Shown piece after piece: positions 55,801 to 64,000 of a stretch of DNA of 64,000 nucleotides; the first letter of the stretch is position 1; every line of letters starts with the position of its first letter. Source of the stretch: Anadara kagoshimensis (lineage: Eukaryota; Mollusca; Bivalvia; Arcoida; Arcidae); NCBI GenBank assembly GCA_021292105.1, contig CM037871.1, positions 52,931,261 through 52,995,260 on the forward strand. Direction: 5' to 3'. The notes beneath the pieces were generated by a model, which searched no databases, had not been told where the DNA came from, and saw only the letters and a program-made list of their open reading frames with translations. Made by a program: the position numbers and the translations under genes.

Positions 55801-58800
55801 TTATCTCGGTCTGGAACTCGTTATAGATTCTCTTTGTATTGGCATGTCTATTAGAATATTGTAGTTAATGACATAAATATCATTTTGATATGAATGTCAT
55901 GGGTTCAAAGGTTAAGGTCACAGATGCAAACAAATACTGAATGATTATTTATATCGAAAATTGTACACTTTTTATTGGCATTTATATACGAATATTGTAG
56001 ATAATGATATAAAGATAATTTTGATATATAAACGAAGCCCATGGGTTTAAAGGTTAAGGTCACAGATACTAACGAATACTGTAATCATTATTTATCTCGA
56101 AAATTATACGCACGTTGAATGTTAGAATATAATAGGATTACAATCGATGTTGAAATATTGTAGCTATTCGCAATGCAGATAAAAATGGAGATGAAAGACA
56201 CAACGATTGATAAAGCAACAATTAAAATTGCTGTAAAAAAAACAGTTTTATCAAGTTTACCCGAGGATGATATAGTAAGTGTTTTTAAATTATAAAACCT
56301 TGTCATGCTTAGGGTACATCGATGATTGACATAATACATAGAAACTTGTCACCTGCTTTAACCTGTATAACGTTTTTGTACTAGATTGATCGTTTGAAAT
56401 TCGACTTGAGGCACTCCATTGAAGGTTGGCATATATATATTATATATATATATATATACAATTTGTTATATTGTAGCTACATTGTATATGCTTTTCAAGA
56501 TATAAACCGGAAAATTTACCTATTTACAGGAAAAAACATAGTTTTTACCATAGACTGTGCTTTCTAACTAACATACAATAAATATTTAGTGCACTAAATA
56601 TAGCTATAATTGTTTAAGGGTTTTGTTTTCAAATTTGGAACATCATGATTATAATGTGATTTCCCCATGTAAATTAAAACAAAGTATAAATGGTATGCAC
56701 AATATATATATTTCACATACGTAGTATATTATTTTATATGCCTGACATTAGTAATTGGATTTTCCTTAGGAGGCGATATCGGAGTTTGTGAAAGAACCAG
56801 AAATACTTGCATTTAATGTTGCCGACATGTATGAAGAAAACAAATATAAAGAAATCCGTGGGTCTAAAATGCCAAAAATAGGTACACGAGTGAAACGTGG
56901 ACCCGATTGGAGCTGGCAGGACTCAGACTCTGGTGGACCTGGGACGGTTATTGGACACCAACAGGAAGGTATACAGTCCATTTCAGTTTATTATTGCCAA
57001 ATTATTAACAGAGCTATCATAGAACAGCCTACCGTATATCAGATATCTAGCGAACTTTAATTGTATTAACATTTTAAGAACAAAGAATATTAAAAAATAT
57101 ATGTCAAGATCAAAATCCTAAAGTAAGGTAGAAGTTTTGAAGGTGGCAAATTAGGTTATACATGTGAACTTTCTTCAAGGATATGAGGCTATGTCGTACG
57201 GAAGGGTAAGCACCTTCTATCACGTGTAATTAAAATTGGAAAAGCAGGGAACACGAAACCATGCAATACTTTGTATCTACATACACGAAAATTAAATATG
57301 CAACACTTTGCTTAGAGTTGCATGTAAACTTTTTCATTCATACTGGCGATATTTAATGTACCTATATATTTATATTTGTTTCGTTGAATTTCTCTATACT
57401 TGTATTATAAGGTTGGGTATATGTTGAATGGGATGGAAATGACAGACACAATGCATATAAATATGGTCACAACGATGAATATGATTTAACGGTTATTGAT
57501 AAACCAAGATCACTTGAACCAGACGAATTAATAGCAACCGGATGTGCTGTCAGACGCGGTAAGTATATTATGTAACAAATAAAACACAAACATACCATCC
57601 AATCTAAAAGAAAAGTAAAAACTTTGAAACTGACAAATTAAAGTAAACATGTGACCTGCCACCAAAAAAGAAAAGTTGGCTATTCCGGAAGGGTAAGCTC
57701 TTCCTGTTAAGATAGCTACTCCCGAAATAAATATAATAAATTATGAATATAGTGTTTGTTTGCGGATGGGTGTACCTCAAATATATAGAGAATCGTGTAA
57801 TTTTGATTTTTTTAAGAAAGTGAATAAATCTCATAATGCAACGAAGCTTGTCTGTAATCTAGTACTACACTTATTTAATAAAACCAAAGGTGTTAACGCT
57901 AAGGGAGATTAGGTTAAACTATATGTAGGGAAACTTACTCTTGATTTCTCTTATCATTATAAACATATTACCACTATTATTACTTTTAATTATCCTATTC
58001 ACCTGACAAAGTTCGACCCAATCACTTATATATCTGCTCATTATCATTTAATGAAGTAGATATCGAAAAATATTGTTATCATAACTATTGTTATTATTAT
58101 TTAAATATTTTTTTCAATTAATTGTTTGCATTTATATATCTATTGATAATCTGTTGTTTTTATATAATAAAAGACTGATATTATTCTAGGTCCTGACTGG
58201 AGGTGGAATGATCAGGATGGTGGTGATGGGACCATTGGTTATGTCTTTAGGGTTGAAGCGAACGGATTGATTTCGGTAAAAAAAATTAACATTTTCTTAA
58301 TTTTATTAGTTCTATTTGTTTAAAATAATTAATTTTAGGACGTCATTGAAATCGTTGTTTATCATTTAACAATTCAAAAGAAATATACCAATGTGATTTG
58401 TCCAAAACGCAATCCAAAAGCAAAGCAAAAACTGGCACATAAACGTCCTCCAGTGTATGCAAACCAAAATTGGTCATTTTAGTAGTCAAATCGATTTCTG
58501 TCGTTTTATCTTTAATATAAACCTTTATTCTTTCTAAAATTTTCATTTATTCCTATTAATTTTATTTTACGTTCTCATTTTTAACAAGGGATGTATTCCA
58601 ATATTTGTTTATTGTTGATTTTAAAGGAAACAAAATTTTATTAACTTAAAATGCAAAACAAACGTACCAATTTATGTCAAAACGCAATCCCAAAGTAAAT
58701 TGAAAACTGTTGACAAGCAAGCAAATTAAGTCAAATATAATATAATGATCTTCTCTTTCATGAAATCTCTATAATATCTTTATTCTAAAGGTTCGGTGGC

Positions 58801-61800
58801 CAAATGGCAAACTGCAAAAATATCGGTTTGGAGCAGAAGATAGCTTCGATCTAATTATATGGTAAGTCTAGGTACAATTCAATTTATTGCCTGATTTATA
58901 TTTTACTATGAATATACGATTAAAATGTGTATATTCTGTTTTTTCGAAATTTTTATAATTGTAATGCAATTTTTGACGAACCTACCTTTAATTAAAATAC
59001 TTAAATACCTTTTTTAAAACCTTATTAACTTGTATAAATATATATAAAATTATCAATCAAAAACAGACTAGTCCATATCCGGATCACAATCCAGAAACAA
59101 CAAATGCAAAGTAGTAACTTTGCAACTGACAAGTTAGGTAGAACTTCCAGTAGAGAAATGGGACAGAGTAGTCAAGGATTAAGATATTTCATGAATTTGT
59201 CGTGTACGGGAGAGAAAAAAAAGGAGTCACAAAAACACACATTTTAATCGTTTTGTTATGACACATTCTGCTAAATTGATTTAATTTCGTCTTCATCCCT
59301 AATATGCACATTAAAACATAACATTGAACTAAACTGTATATATAATTATATTTTAACACTATCCAGTGTTGTGAAATTTTTATGTCTATGATCCCATAGA
59401 CAGAATTTTTTAAATGATGTCAAAACTACTTTTTTATTTATCCGATGATGTCATTGTCGTATTGTTTACATGACGTCATATTGTGCAGAAAATGTTCATG
59501 CAAGGTTAGCTACCGGCGGTTGCTATTGGCAATCATCTGTGTTTTTCTTTAAGATTAATGCGCTGTGTTTTGTTCTATCGTGTATAATTTAATAAAAGAT
59601 TACATGAATGTTATGAATATTGAACTTAGTTTTGAATTTAATTATAAGGAATGATAGTAATTTTTCATTCTATGGGGCCATATTTTTGAAAATTAAATTA
59701 TTTTTACAGTGATGAAAATGATTTGAAAGACTTCAATTCAAAGCAATCAACATCACAGACAACACCTGCTATAAGTTCTGGATCCAGAAAAAGACAAGAT
59801 AGATCTCATACTGATGAAGTCACTGGAGCTGCAGCGTCTGGGCCATCTCATAGGGAAAGTGTAGAAAAAGAAAGGAAAACGAGGAAAGATGGAACAATCC
59901 TCTCATCTGAATCGGCAACAGGAACATCAACGGCTACAAGAAAAGCTAGTGTCACTACCAAAACAACACCTGTGCCGACGAATACCAAGAGTCTTGATAC
60001 AACCACCTCTACCAAAAGCAGAGGACATCCGTCCAGTCCAAGTAGGGCCGTATCGAAAAAGGAAAGGAGTAGAAAGGATGAAATTATTATAATGCCAACA
60101 GATAATAAACGAGGACACAGCGATAAAGGAAATGAATCAAAACCTTTGACGCTTGCAAATAAACAGGGTATGATGGCATGTTTTCTTAAATTTCTTAAAA
60201 CGTACGTTTACCATACATTCGTGTTTAATTCTCTGTATTCTGAAACAGAAAAGAATACAAAACAAAATAGAATGGTGACCTCATGTTCCGGTTGTTGCCA
60301 CGAAGATATTTGGGTGTTTTGAAGCATGCAAAGATAAAAACGGTTATTTGTCATTTTTTAAATTTTCGGAATGTTGAGTGCTGAGTGTTAGCACTAGGAG
60401 TTATTTGAATTCCATATTCTTTAGGTTTATCCTATTCACATTAACTCATCATTTGCATTATATGCCTGCATGATTAATAATCTTGATCAATATAACCTCT
60501 TTAATACTTTCCAAGTCATCTATATCATGTTTGAAGATATATTTGCATACATAGTGGATATGTACTTTATATACATCGTTCACTTCAGAAATAAATCAAT
60601 GTCTAATTTTCTATTGTTAACTTTCCATTTCTATGCAGCAATATACATGCTTCTCTTGCTTATGTTTCCATTTCACTATAATTATATTAGAGCTTGTTCC
60701 ATACGGGGACTTTGTACCATGGAGCAAACTGCTAAAAATAAATTGCTGACGCAAAGATATTGTAAGTCTATGCTTTTCAAGGCCCTTAAAAAGGTTAAAT
60801 GGCCATAATATTGCTCATAAGGTGTTTCAATACCAATATTACCTTGGATATATTTGACGTCTAATAGTTCCATGTTGCTTTCATTCTTAATTTTGAATAC
60901 ACAAAGGTTTAGCTAGGAGCCTACCCTTTCGAAGCCCCCAGCCACACTTTTCTGGTGCACGTGCATGTGTGTTCATTTCTTAGCAATACTACTTTGCTTC
61001 TTGATTTTGATGAACAAAATACTATTTGCATGTTTTGACAGTGATCACGCCTAAATCGACTGAAATAAAGCCAGATATCTCAAAAGCTTTCTGGTGTTAT
61101 CAAAAAGATAATAAGGAGTGGGAGCCTTACCCAGAAGGAATTAGCGAGAAAATAGAAACAGCTTTCTCCAGGAAACCAACCGGAACAACTGTGATACAGC
61201 TAAATAACATTACGTAATTACATTTTATGCTATATTATTAAGGCTGCATATTTCATTTTAGTTGTACGAGTTAAGACGGCTATGAATTTATAAATAGCAT
61301 TCCTAAGAGTTCGCGAATGGAATTACATATAAAGAGTCATAATATTAATTACAGAGTGATAGATTGGAATTTGCTCATATCTAAAGGGTCCACTTAATAT
61401 ATATTTTCCAAAAGTCCATTAGGATTCTTATTCATTGAAAAAAGTATTTATTAATGTATCACGTGATCAATTCCTTGTAATGATAATGCGCAACAATTAC
61501 ATCCAAAATTCCAAAATTTTCATTTTCAGTTCGTGTCTATATAAATATGAACGTCATTGAATAAACGTGTTTCATCATTGTAACTCCTTTAGGCCTTTTG
61601 AATGAGCTTTGAAAATGCATTTAGAAATTGTGATGGAAGTACGAAGTTCTGATATAGTAATTGCATTTATGTTTCGATTTCTGCTCTGTGAAATAAATTT
61701 ACAACTACTGGATGTTGCTAATGTCTGACTGCTGGTTTATACTTCATTCGCTCTAACCTATATATCTGATTCGCTACGAAGATAAACTTGTTAAGCAGAT

Positions 61801-62933
61801 GAAATGCATGTATATTTTATGTATTCACATAAAAATTCACATACAATATAAAACAAACAAACCGGTCTATGTTCAAATTATTTTTTTCATTTTTTTCCAG
61901 TTTTCGAATTCATTTCCCGAGGATGATTCAGGTTGACATAACCACAAAAGAGGCACGACCAATACGACGGACAGGTATAGTAATATTATACTTAATAAAA
62001 AAATATATATCAAATAGTTCTCATTATGTAGAAATCAACAAAATGAACAAGATTAAAATTTTAAAACATCCGATGTATTGTTTAACGGTTGATTCGATAA
62101 GGATTATCGCCCTAGTCAAGAATTTTTTAATTACATCGAGACGTCATTAGCTACATGTGAATTGTCTCAGATTATGACCTTTGCATGTGAATGTGCAGGG
62201 AGGGTTTTTGTACGTGCAACACCTTTCTACAACGTTCATTTCCAAATGCCGAGTGCTAGGTAAATAACAAGTACTACCTTTTTCCAAAAACTTTGTTAGA
62301 CTCGACCAAAGTTCGAAACCACAACGTTTCAAAAACGGAGCCAGCGTTCTTCTACATTGACGAGAAATATAAAGTCTCATGATGCACAAACTGATGGCAA
62401 AAATCACTTGTTTGAACTGCCTCCAGATAATTGGCCTTGGTATAGTTAAATTATATTTGTAATAAATGATAAATAAAGTACAAAGGAATAGTATAAATAT
62501 TTGTGTTCATCCAGTTTCTTTTTTTTTTATTCGCATATTGAAGAGCTCCAAAGACTATTTTGTCGGGTAGTCAAGTCCATTTTTCTTAAGATATGATGAA
62601 TAGTTCATGGAATTGTTATCCTAGCTGATAGTGGTATTTTTGGTAGAGTCAAACTAGTCTTACAGAAATATACCTGTCCCTTTCAAAAGACATACAATCT
62701 CAAAAGCAAAGTTAAAATCTTAAAAATGACAGTTTAAGTTAATCAAGAAGAGCATCATGCCTCATTTCCTGGTAAAGGTAAACGTTTTTAACTTTGTAGG
62801 CTGTGATTTGGACAAAACAATTGTTTTTGGTGCCCTCAATCACACACATGAAAATATTAAATTTTATTAAATGATGTATACTAATTATAATTTTTTATCT
62901 GACATTATTTGTGTCATTTCAGAAAACGCCTGA
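33825..62933 (+). CDS. VWA - 2x MIB/HERC2 - WWE protein, tandem copy B (complete)
   Basis: Spliced gene; exons 33825-33888, 38389-38721, 40019-40218, 40940-41019, 41663-41709, 42238-42988, 43627-43673, 44237-44302, 45090-45212, 46415-46534, 47276-47350, 47751-47878, 48594-48680, 55142-55231, 56164-56274, 56770-56968, 57412-57558, 58190-58275, 58791-58861, 59710-60167, 61042-61213, 61901-61974, 62923-62933. The sum is 3540 nt, exactly 1179 codons plus stop. The ATG at 33825 has a purine at -3 and G at +4, and several in-frame stops lie just 5' of it. Approximate residues: basic N-terminus 1-21 (KR-rich, possibly a nuclear localisation signal), disordered 22-200, coiled-coil-like 200-226, acidic linker 242-490, VWA 541-720 with MIDAS D548/S550/S552/T619/D655, MIB/HERC2 809-869 and 883-942, Ser/Thr-rich 943-1095, WWE 1108-1177. 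No RING, HECT or kinase is seen. Intron 1 contains a 35-bp satellite; the intron 48681-55141 contains an antisense LINE. It may act as an ADP-ribose-reading adaptor linked to ubiquitin signalling, which is inference. Confidence 0.88.
33926..37607. mobile_element. TIR element expanded by an internal minisatellite
   Basis: Left end GTCGAAAGTTTAACACAGAG (33929 on) and right end TTGTTAAACTTTCTACAGGC (37588-37607) are inverted matches and resemble the ends of the MITE at 28374-28577. Between them lies the 35-bp array. The element occupies most of intron 1 of copy B. Confidence 0.55.
34050..37562 (+). repeat. 35-bp minisatellite, about 100 units
   Basis: The unit is 35 bp: GGTAACTAAGGCCCGAAGTT followed by AGCTGTCGAGATATA. 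About 3.5 kb of head-to-tail units with recurrent variants (GAAGTTAGT, GGCAGCTG, CCGCAG). All frames contain stops, so it is non-coding. Marked units recur at fixed distances: the CCGCAG variant at 34711, 35376 and 36286 is 665 and 910 bp apart, i.e. 19 and 26 units, showing block duplications. It lies in intron 1 of copy B. Confidence 0.97.
39009..39116 (+). pseudogene. possible alternative terminal exon with one-base frame break
   Basis: An acceptor (GGTATCAG) precedes 39009 in intron 2 of copy B. Read in the phase of exon 2 it gives about 32 residues ending in TGA at 39108-39110. A second frame, reached by one extra base near the GGG at 39051-39053, gives an acidic stretch (EFDEDDFTLGQFDLN) that looks more protein-like. 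No splice donor follows in either frame. Exon 2 joins exon 40019 directly in phase, so this segment is not required by the main transcript. It could be an alternative 3' terminal exon, a decaying exon or a spurious ORF. Confidence 0.3.
39770..39960 (-). ncRNA. degenerate hammerhead-bearing repeat (copy B intron)
   Basis: Minus strand has TTGATGAG (the first core C is changed), a poor stem II, GAAAC and GTC. The body extends to GAGGGAGTATACCTTGGC near 39955, giving the longest view of the repeat family. Confidence 0.45.
41200..41547. mobile_element. foldback MITE (copy B)
   Basis: Same element as 1-341, with a more complete right arm: AACCTGTCCACAAGTACCTG is the near-complement of the left arm, so the terminal inverted repeats are about 50 bp. 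Copy A lacks about 14 bp of this arm. It lies in the intron between 41019 and 41663. Confidence 0.75.
41663..44302 (+). CDS. copy B acidic linker exons
   Basis: Exons 41663-41709, 42238-42988, 43627-43673 and 44237-44302, residues about 226-530. They differ from copy A only by scattered substitutions and keep the frame. An internal stop-free run at 42261-43040 reads past the true donor at 42988/42989, which is fixed by phase agreement with the next exon. No catalytic domain is seen; the composition suggests a flexible tether before the VWA domain. Confidence 0.8.
41841..41906. repeat. TA microsatellite
   Basis: About 33 TA units in copy B; only about 7 at the matching copy A site (648-663). 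Confidence 0.95.
41945..42130 (-). ncRNA. degenerate hammerhead-bearing repeat (copy B intron)
   Basis: Contains GACGGTCATTTCGGAATACA on the + strand, i.e. GAAA, loop and GTC on the minus strand, but the CTGATGAG box reads AAGTGAGG. Absent from the matching copy A intron. Confidence 0.45.
43245..43421 (+). repeat. 88-bp tandem duplication, copy B intron
   Basis: The block beginning AATAAACTAATATTGACTTT and ending near AAAGCACAAGACCTAAG occurs twice in tandem here and once in copy A (about 1870-1957). The two units differ at about one base, so the duplication is recent. Confidence 0.85.
45090..48680 (+). CDS. copy B VWA-domain exons
   Basis: Exons 45090-45212, 46415-46534, 47276-47350, 47751-47878 and 48594-48680, residues about 530-707. 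MIDAS residues D548, S550, S552, T619 and D655 are intact. The start of the 47751 exon differs more from copy A than the rest (ESVTTFMDVPV against GCLTTFVDVTV), while the frame is kept. The domain has intracellular-type VWA spacing; no signal peptide is seen at the protein's N-terminus. Confidence 0.88.
46610..46778. mobile_element. short palindromic MITE (copy B)
   Basis: Ortholog of 5476-5645, with arms AATGACAAAAGAAAGTGGTA and TACCACTTTCTTTTATCATT; the pairing is slightly better than in copy A. Confidence 0.7.
47473..47650 (-). ncRNA. degenerate hammerhead-bearing repeat (copy B intron)
   Basis: Minus strand has CTGATGAGGAATTGTATTTC, but the GAAA box reads ACAA, which should abolish activity. 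The repeat continues to about 47650 with sequence also found at 39840-39955 (GAGGGAGTATACCTT). In copy A this site instead has a TA-rich expansion. Confidence 0.5.
48830..49600 (-). mobile_element. mariner-like transposase relic (copy B)
   Basis: Counterpart of 7725-8390, slightly longer at its high-coordinate end and followed by B-specific insertions. It has the same LEHRW-type block near 48890-48920 in reverse. Inactive. Confidence 0.5.
49690..49880. repeat. CA and TA microsatellites beside the antisense LINE
   Basis: (CA)n at 49690-49729 and (TA)n at about 49836-49880, just 3' of the LINE's tail in LINE orientation. Confidence 0.92.
49900..53270 (-). mobile_element. decayed 5'-truncated L1/Tx1-type LINE, antisense in copy B intron
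   Basis: Minus-strand fragments encode RT blocks: IVLIDFEKALDSVSWSF (52466-52810), ILQYADYTT with the catalytic YADD altered to YADY and LKPNIEKTCIWIGANK (52063-52527), and downstream FIWGSKIDRVSRQKMVQ (51098-51346). Many stops and frame breaks interrupt it, and no endonuclease is seen. A block of several hundred bp (about 51011-51670) is repeated at about 51712-52370. It lies in the intron 48681-55141 and is absent from copy A. Confidence 0.8.
53846..54180 (+). mobile_element. tRNA-derived SINE (copy B, shared with A)
   Basis: Same insertion as 8421-8745, with A box GTAGCTCAGTGGTA and B box GTTCGAACCCC well preserved and the standard body and 3' tail. Confidence 0.85.
55142..56274 (+). CDS. 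copy B exons between VWA and MIB/HERC2
   Basis: Exons 55142-55231 and 56164-56274, residues about 708-774. They encode the C-terminal VWA strand and helix and the SSLPEDDI linker. The second exon has three extra bases within a run of A relative to copy A (GTAAAAAAAACAG), adding one codon without breaking the frame. Confidence 0.78.
55335..55384 (-). ncRNA. degenerate hammerhead-bearing repeat (copy B intron)
   Basis: Minus strand has GCACTACTGATGAG and a perfect stem II (GGAATTGTATTCC), then GAAA, but the cleavage triplet region reads GCTC rather than GTC. B-specific insertion. Confidence 0.5.
56770..58861 (+). CDS. copy B tandem MIB/HERC2 domain exons
   Basis: Exons 56770-56968, 57412-57558, 58190-58275 and 58791-58861, residues about 775-942. 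The two domains have cores RGPDWSWQDSDSGG and RGPDWRWNDQDGGDG and ends YKYGHNDEYDL and YRFGAEDSFDL. Both MIB/HERC2 signatures are intact. Differences from copy A are conservative or surface changes (for example WNDQD for WDNQD). Confidence 0.92.
59710..60167 (+). CDS. copy B Ser/Thr-rich linker exon
   Basis: Same length and phase as 20369-20826, residues about 942-1095. Low-complexity Ser/Thr/Lys/Arg composition, no recognised fold. Open reading continues into the intron to 60322, but a good donor (CAGG|GTATGA) at 60167/60168 and phase agreement with the WWE exon support ending here. Confidence 0.8.
61042..61974 (+). CDS. copy B WWE-domain exons
   Basis: Exons 61042-61213 and 61901-61974, residues about 1095-1177. 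W1112 and W1121 are the two signature tryptophans; the second exon encodes FPRMIQVDITTKEARPIRRT. As in copy A, the first exon ends two bases before an in-frame TAA-containing sequence, at a GTAATT donor. Only a few residues differ from copy A. Confidence 0.88.
62095..62365 (-). mobile_element. diverged inverted SINE in last intron of copy B
   Basis: Contains the family's 3' part reversed (CCTAGTCAAGAATTT, ATCGAGACGTCATTAGCTA), AAATGCCGAGTGCTAGG and a B-box-like GTTCGAAACCAC. Copy A keeps only the 3' fragment (22735-22855) before its RT fragment. Confidence 0.6.
62923..62933 (+). CDS. copy B terminal micro-coding exon
   Basis: Acceptor GTCATTTCAG, then 11 bases completing Glu, Asn, Ala and TGA. 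It brings the summed coding length of copy B to an exact multiple of three. Confidence 0.6.
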
Positions 62934-63403
62934 ATAATAAGGATATTAACACCTTGTACCAAGTGTATTTAGAATTGATGGTCTGATTACCTTATTTTCT
63001 AATGATACAAAATGAATGTAATCAGTGTGTGTGTTGTGATGATTTTATGATTAAGTTATCAAATATATAACAGCAATAATTAATGGCTATTTTCAACCTG
63101 ATGAATACAAGCATGCAGAAGAATGGTATATAACATTACGTCAGCACTGAAACACATTTTTATCCAATTATAAACGGTACTATGTAAAACTTGATATGGA
63201 AGTATGTTAGTAAATTTAACAACTCTTTGTTTAATTACTTGCGTTTTTGATTTTACAAATTTAGTGTCCTTCGTTGATATCATTGGTTGTGTTTTGTTAG
63301 TGCTTAGATAACGTTTTTCATGAACGGAATATTATCCTCATAAATTATCAATATTATACAAGAGTAGTATTGTATTACACAATATATCAGTTTTAATTTT
63401 ACT

Positions 63404-63447
63404 GCACAAGACAGCCGTTTCGGAATACAAATCCTCATCAGTAGTGC
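63404..63447 (-). ncRNA. hammerhead ribozyme motif, type I, 3' of copy B
   Basis: Ortholog of 24383-24426. Core and stems are identical; the only change within the motif is in the stem III loop (GGCT instead of GACT), where no pairing is needed. About 470 bp beyond the stop of copy B. Confidence 0.65.
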
Positions 63448-64000
63448 TTGGACTGAAATTATGAAATTATAATTTTTTTTTCAAGATGTTGAAATCCAAA
63501 GGATTTTATTTGTCAAAACACGTTCTTCTTCATTAACAGTGTTATTGTCTTTTTTATTCTATTCAGTGTCTGGCAGCGCTGCAATAACTTTAGTTTGAGC
63601 ATGGAATAGATACAAGGATTTTGTATGGTAACATCCAAAACGATTTCATAGTTCCTTATCTGTTTCGTCATAGTCATTATTATTTTTTGCTTATGTAAAT
63701 TTCACTCAAATTGTTTTGACAGTAGTCTAGTGTCTTGAATGTAATTTCATAAATCAGGTTGGTTACGTGTTAAGTGTAGTTATATCTTTTTTGCAAAGCT
63801 TACCGATCGGCTACAACGGTCAATGACTTTAGTTGCACTCCGTATGACGTCATGCTCGTAAATGACAGGTGAATGAATTTTAGTCGTTATTCGAGGCATG
63901 GGAACATTCTCTTTGACGTAAAACATTAATATTTCTACTTGGAATCGTTATAATTGCGGTTTTATGATAATTATTTTCTTTAATATGTAAATGTTATGTG

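Overview
This window is eukaryotic DNA, most likely from a bivalve or another mollusc. It is AT-rich, with long introns, GT..AG splice sites, dense tRNA-derived SINEs, a widespread 'AGCTCACCTGA' dispersed repeat, TIR foldback elements and L1/Tx1-type LINEs. The species cannot be named from sequence alone, and most open frames longer than 60 codons are chance.

The window is dominated by two tandem copies, both on the + strand, of one long host gene. I built the models by joining acceptor/donor sites and checking reading phase at every junction. Copy B (33825-62933) is complete: 23 coding exons totalling 3540 nt, or 1179 residues plus stop. Copy A (457-23908) has 19 exons here; its first exons lie off the left edge. 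The two models agree exon by exon, with one extra codon in B. Domain order is: basic N-terminus, disordered acidic region, von Willebrand A domain with a complete MIDAS (D548, S550, S552, T619, D655 in B), two MIB/HERC2 domains, Ser/Thr-rich linker, C-terminal WWE domain, and a tiny last exon encoding three residues. WWE domains bind ADP-ribose units and MIB/HERC2 domains occur in ubiquitin ligases. No RING, HECT, kinase or PARP catalytic domain is visible, so a scaffold or adaptor role is an inference.

Layout. 1-24990: copy A and its 3' flank, alignable with 41200-64000. 23909-33768: intergenic, holding mollusc repeats, SINEs, a 200-bp MITE and GA microsatellites. 33769-38388: first coding exon of B and its intron 1, filled by about 100 copies of a 35-bp minisatellite flanked by inverted repeats. 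38389-62933: the rest of B. 62934-64000: 3' flank.

Since duplication the introns have acquired different insertions. A has a 6.4-kb LINE with a target-site duplication (9836-16248). Between its ORF1 and its endonuclease/RT ORF it carries a complete NADAR (YbiA/DUF1768) domain ORF. A also has a Penelope-like RT fragment. B has a decayed antisense LINE with an internal duplication, and extra copies of a small repeat that contains a minus-strand hammerhead-ribozyme motif. Orthologous copies of that motif, with all catalytic residues, lie just 3' of both genes.
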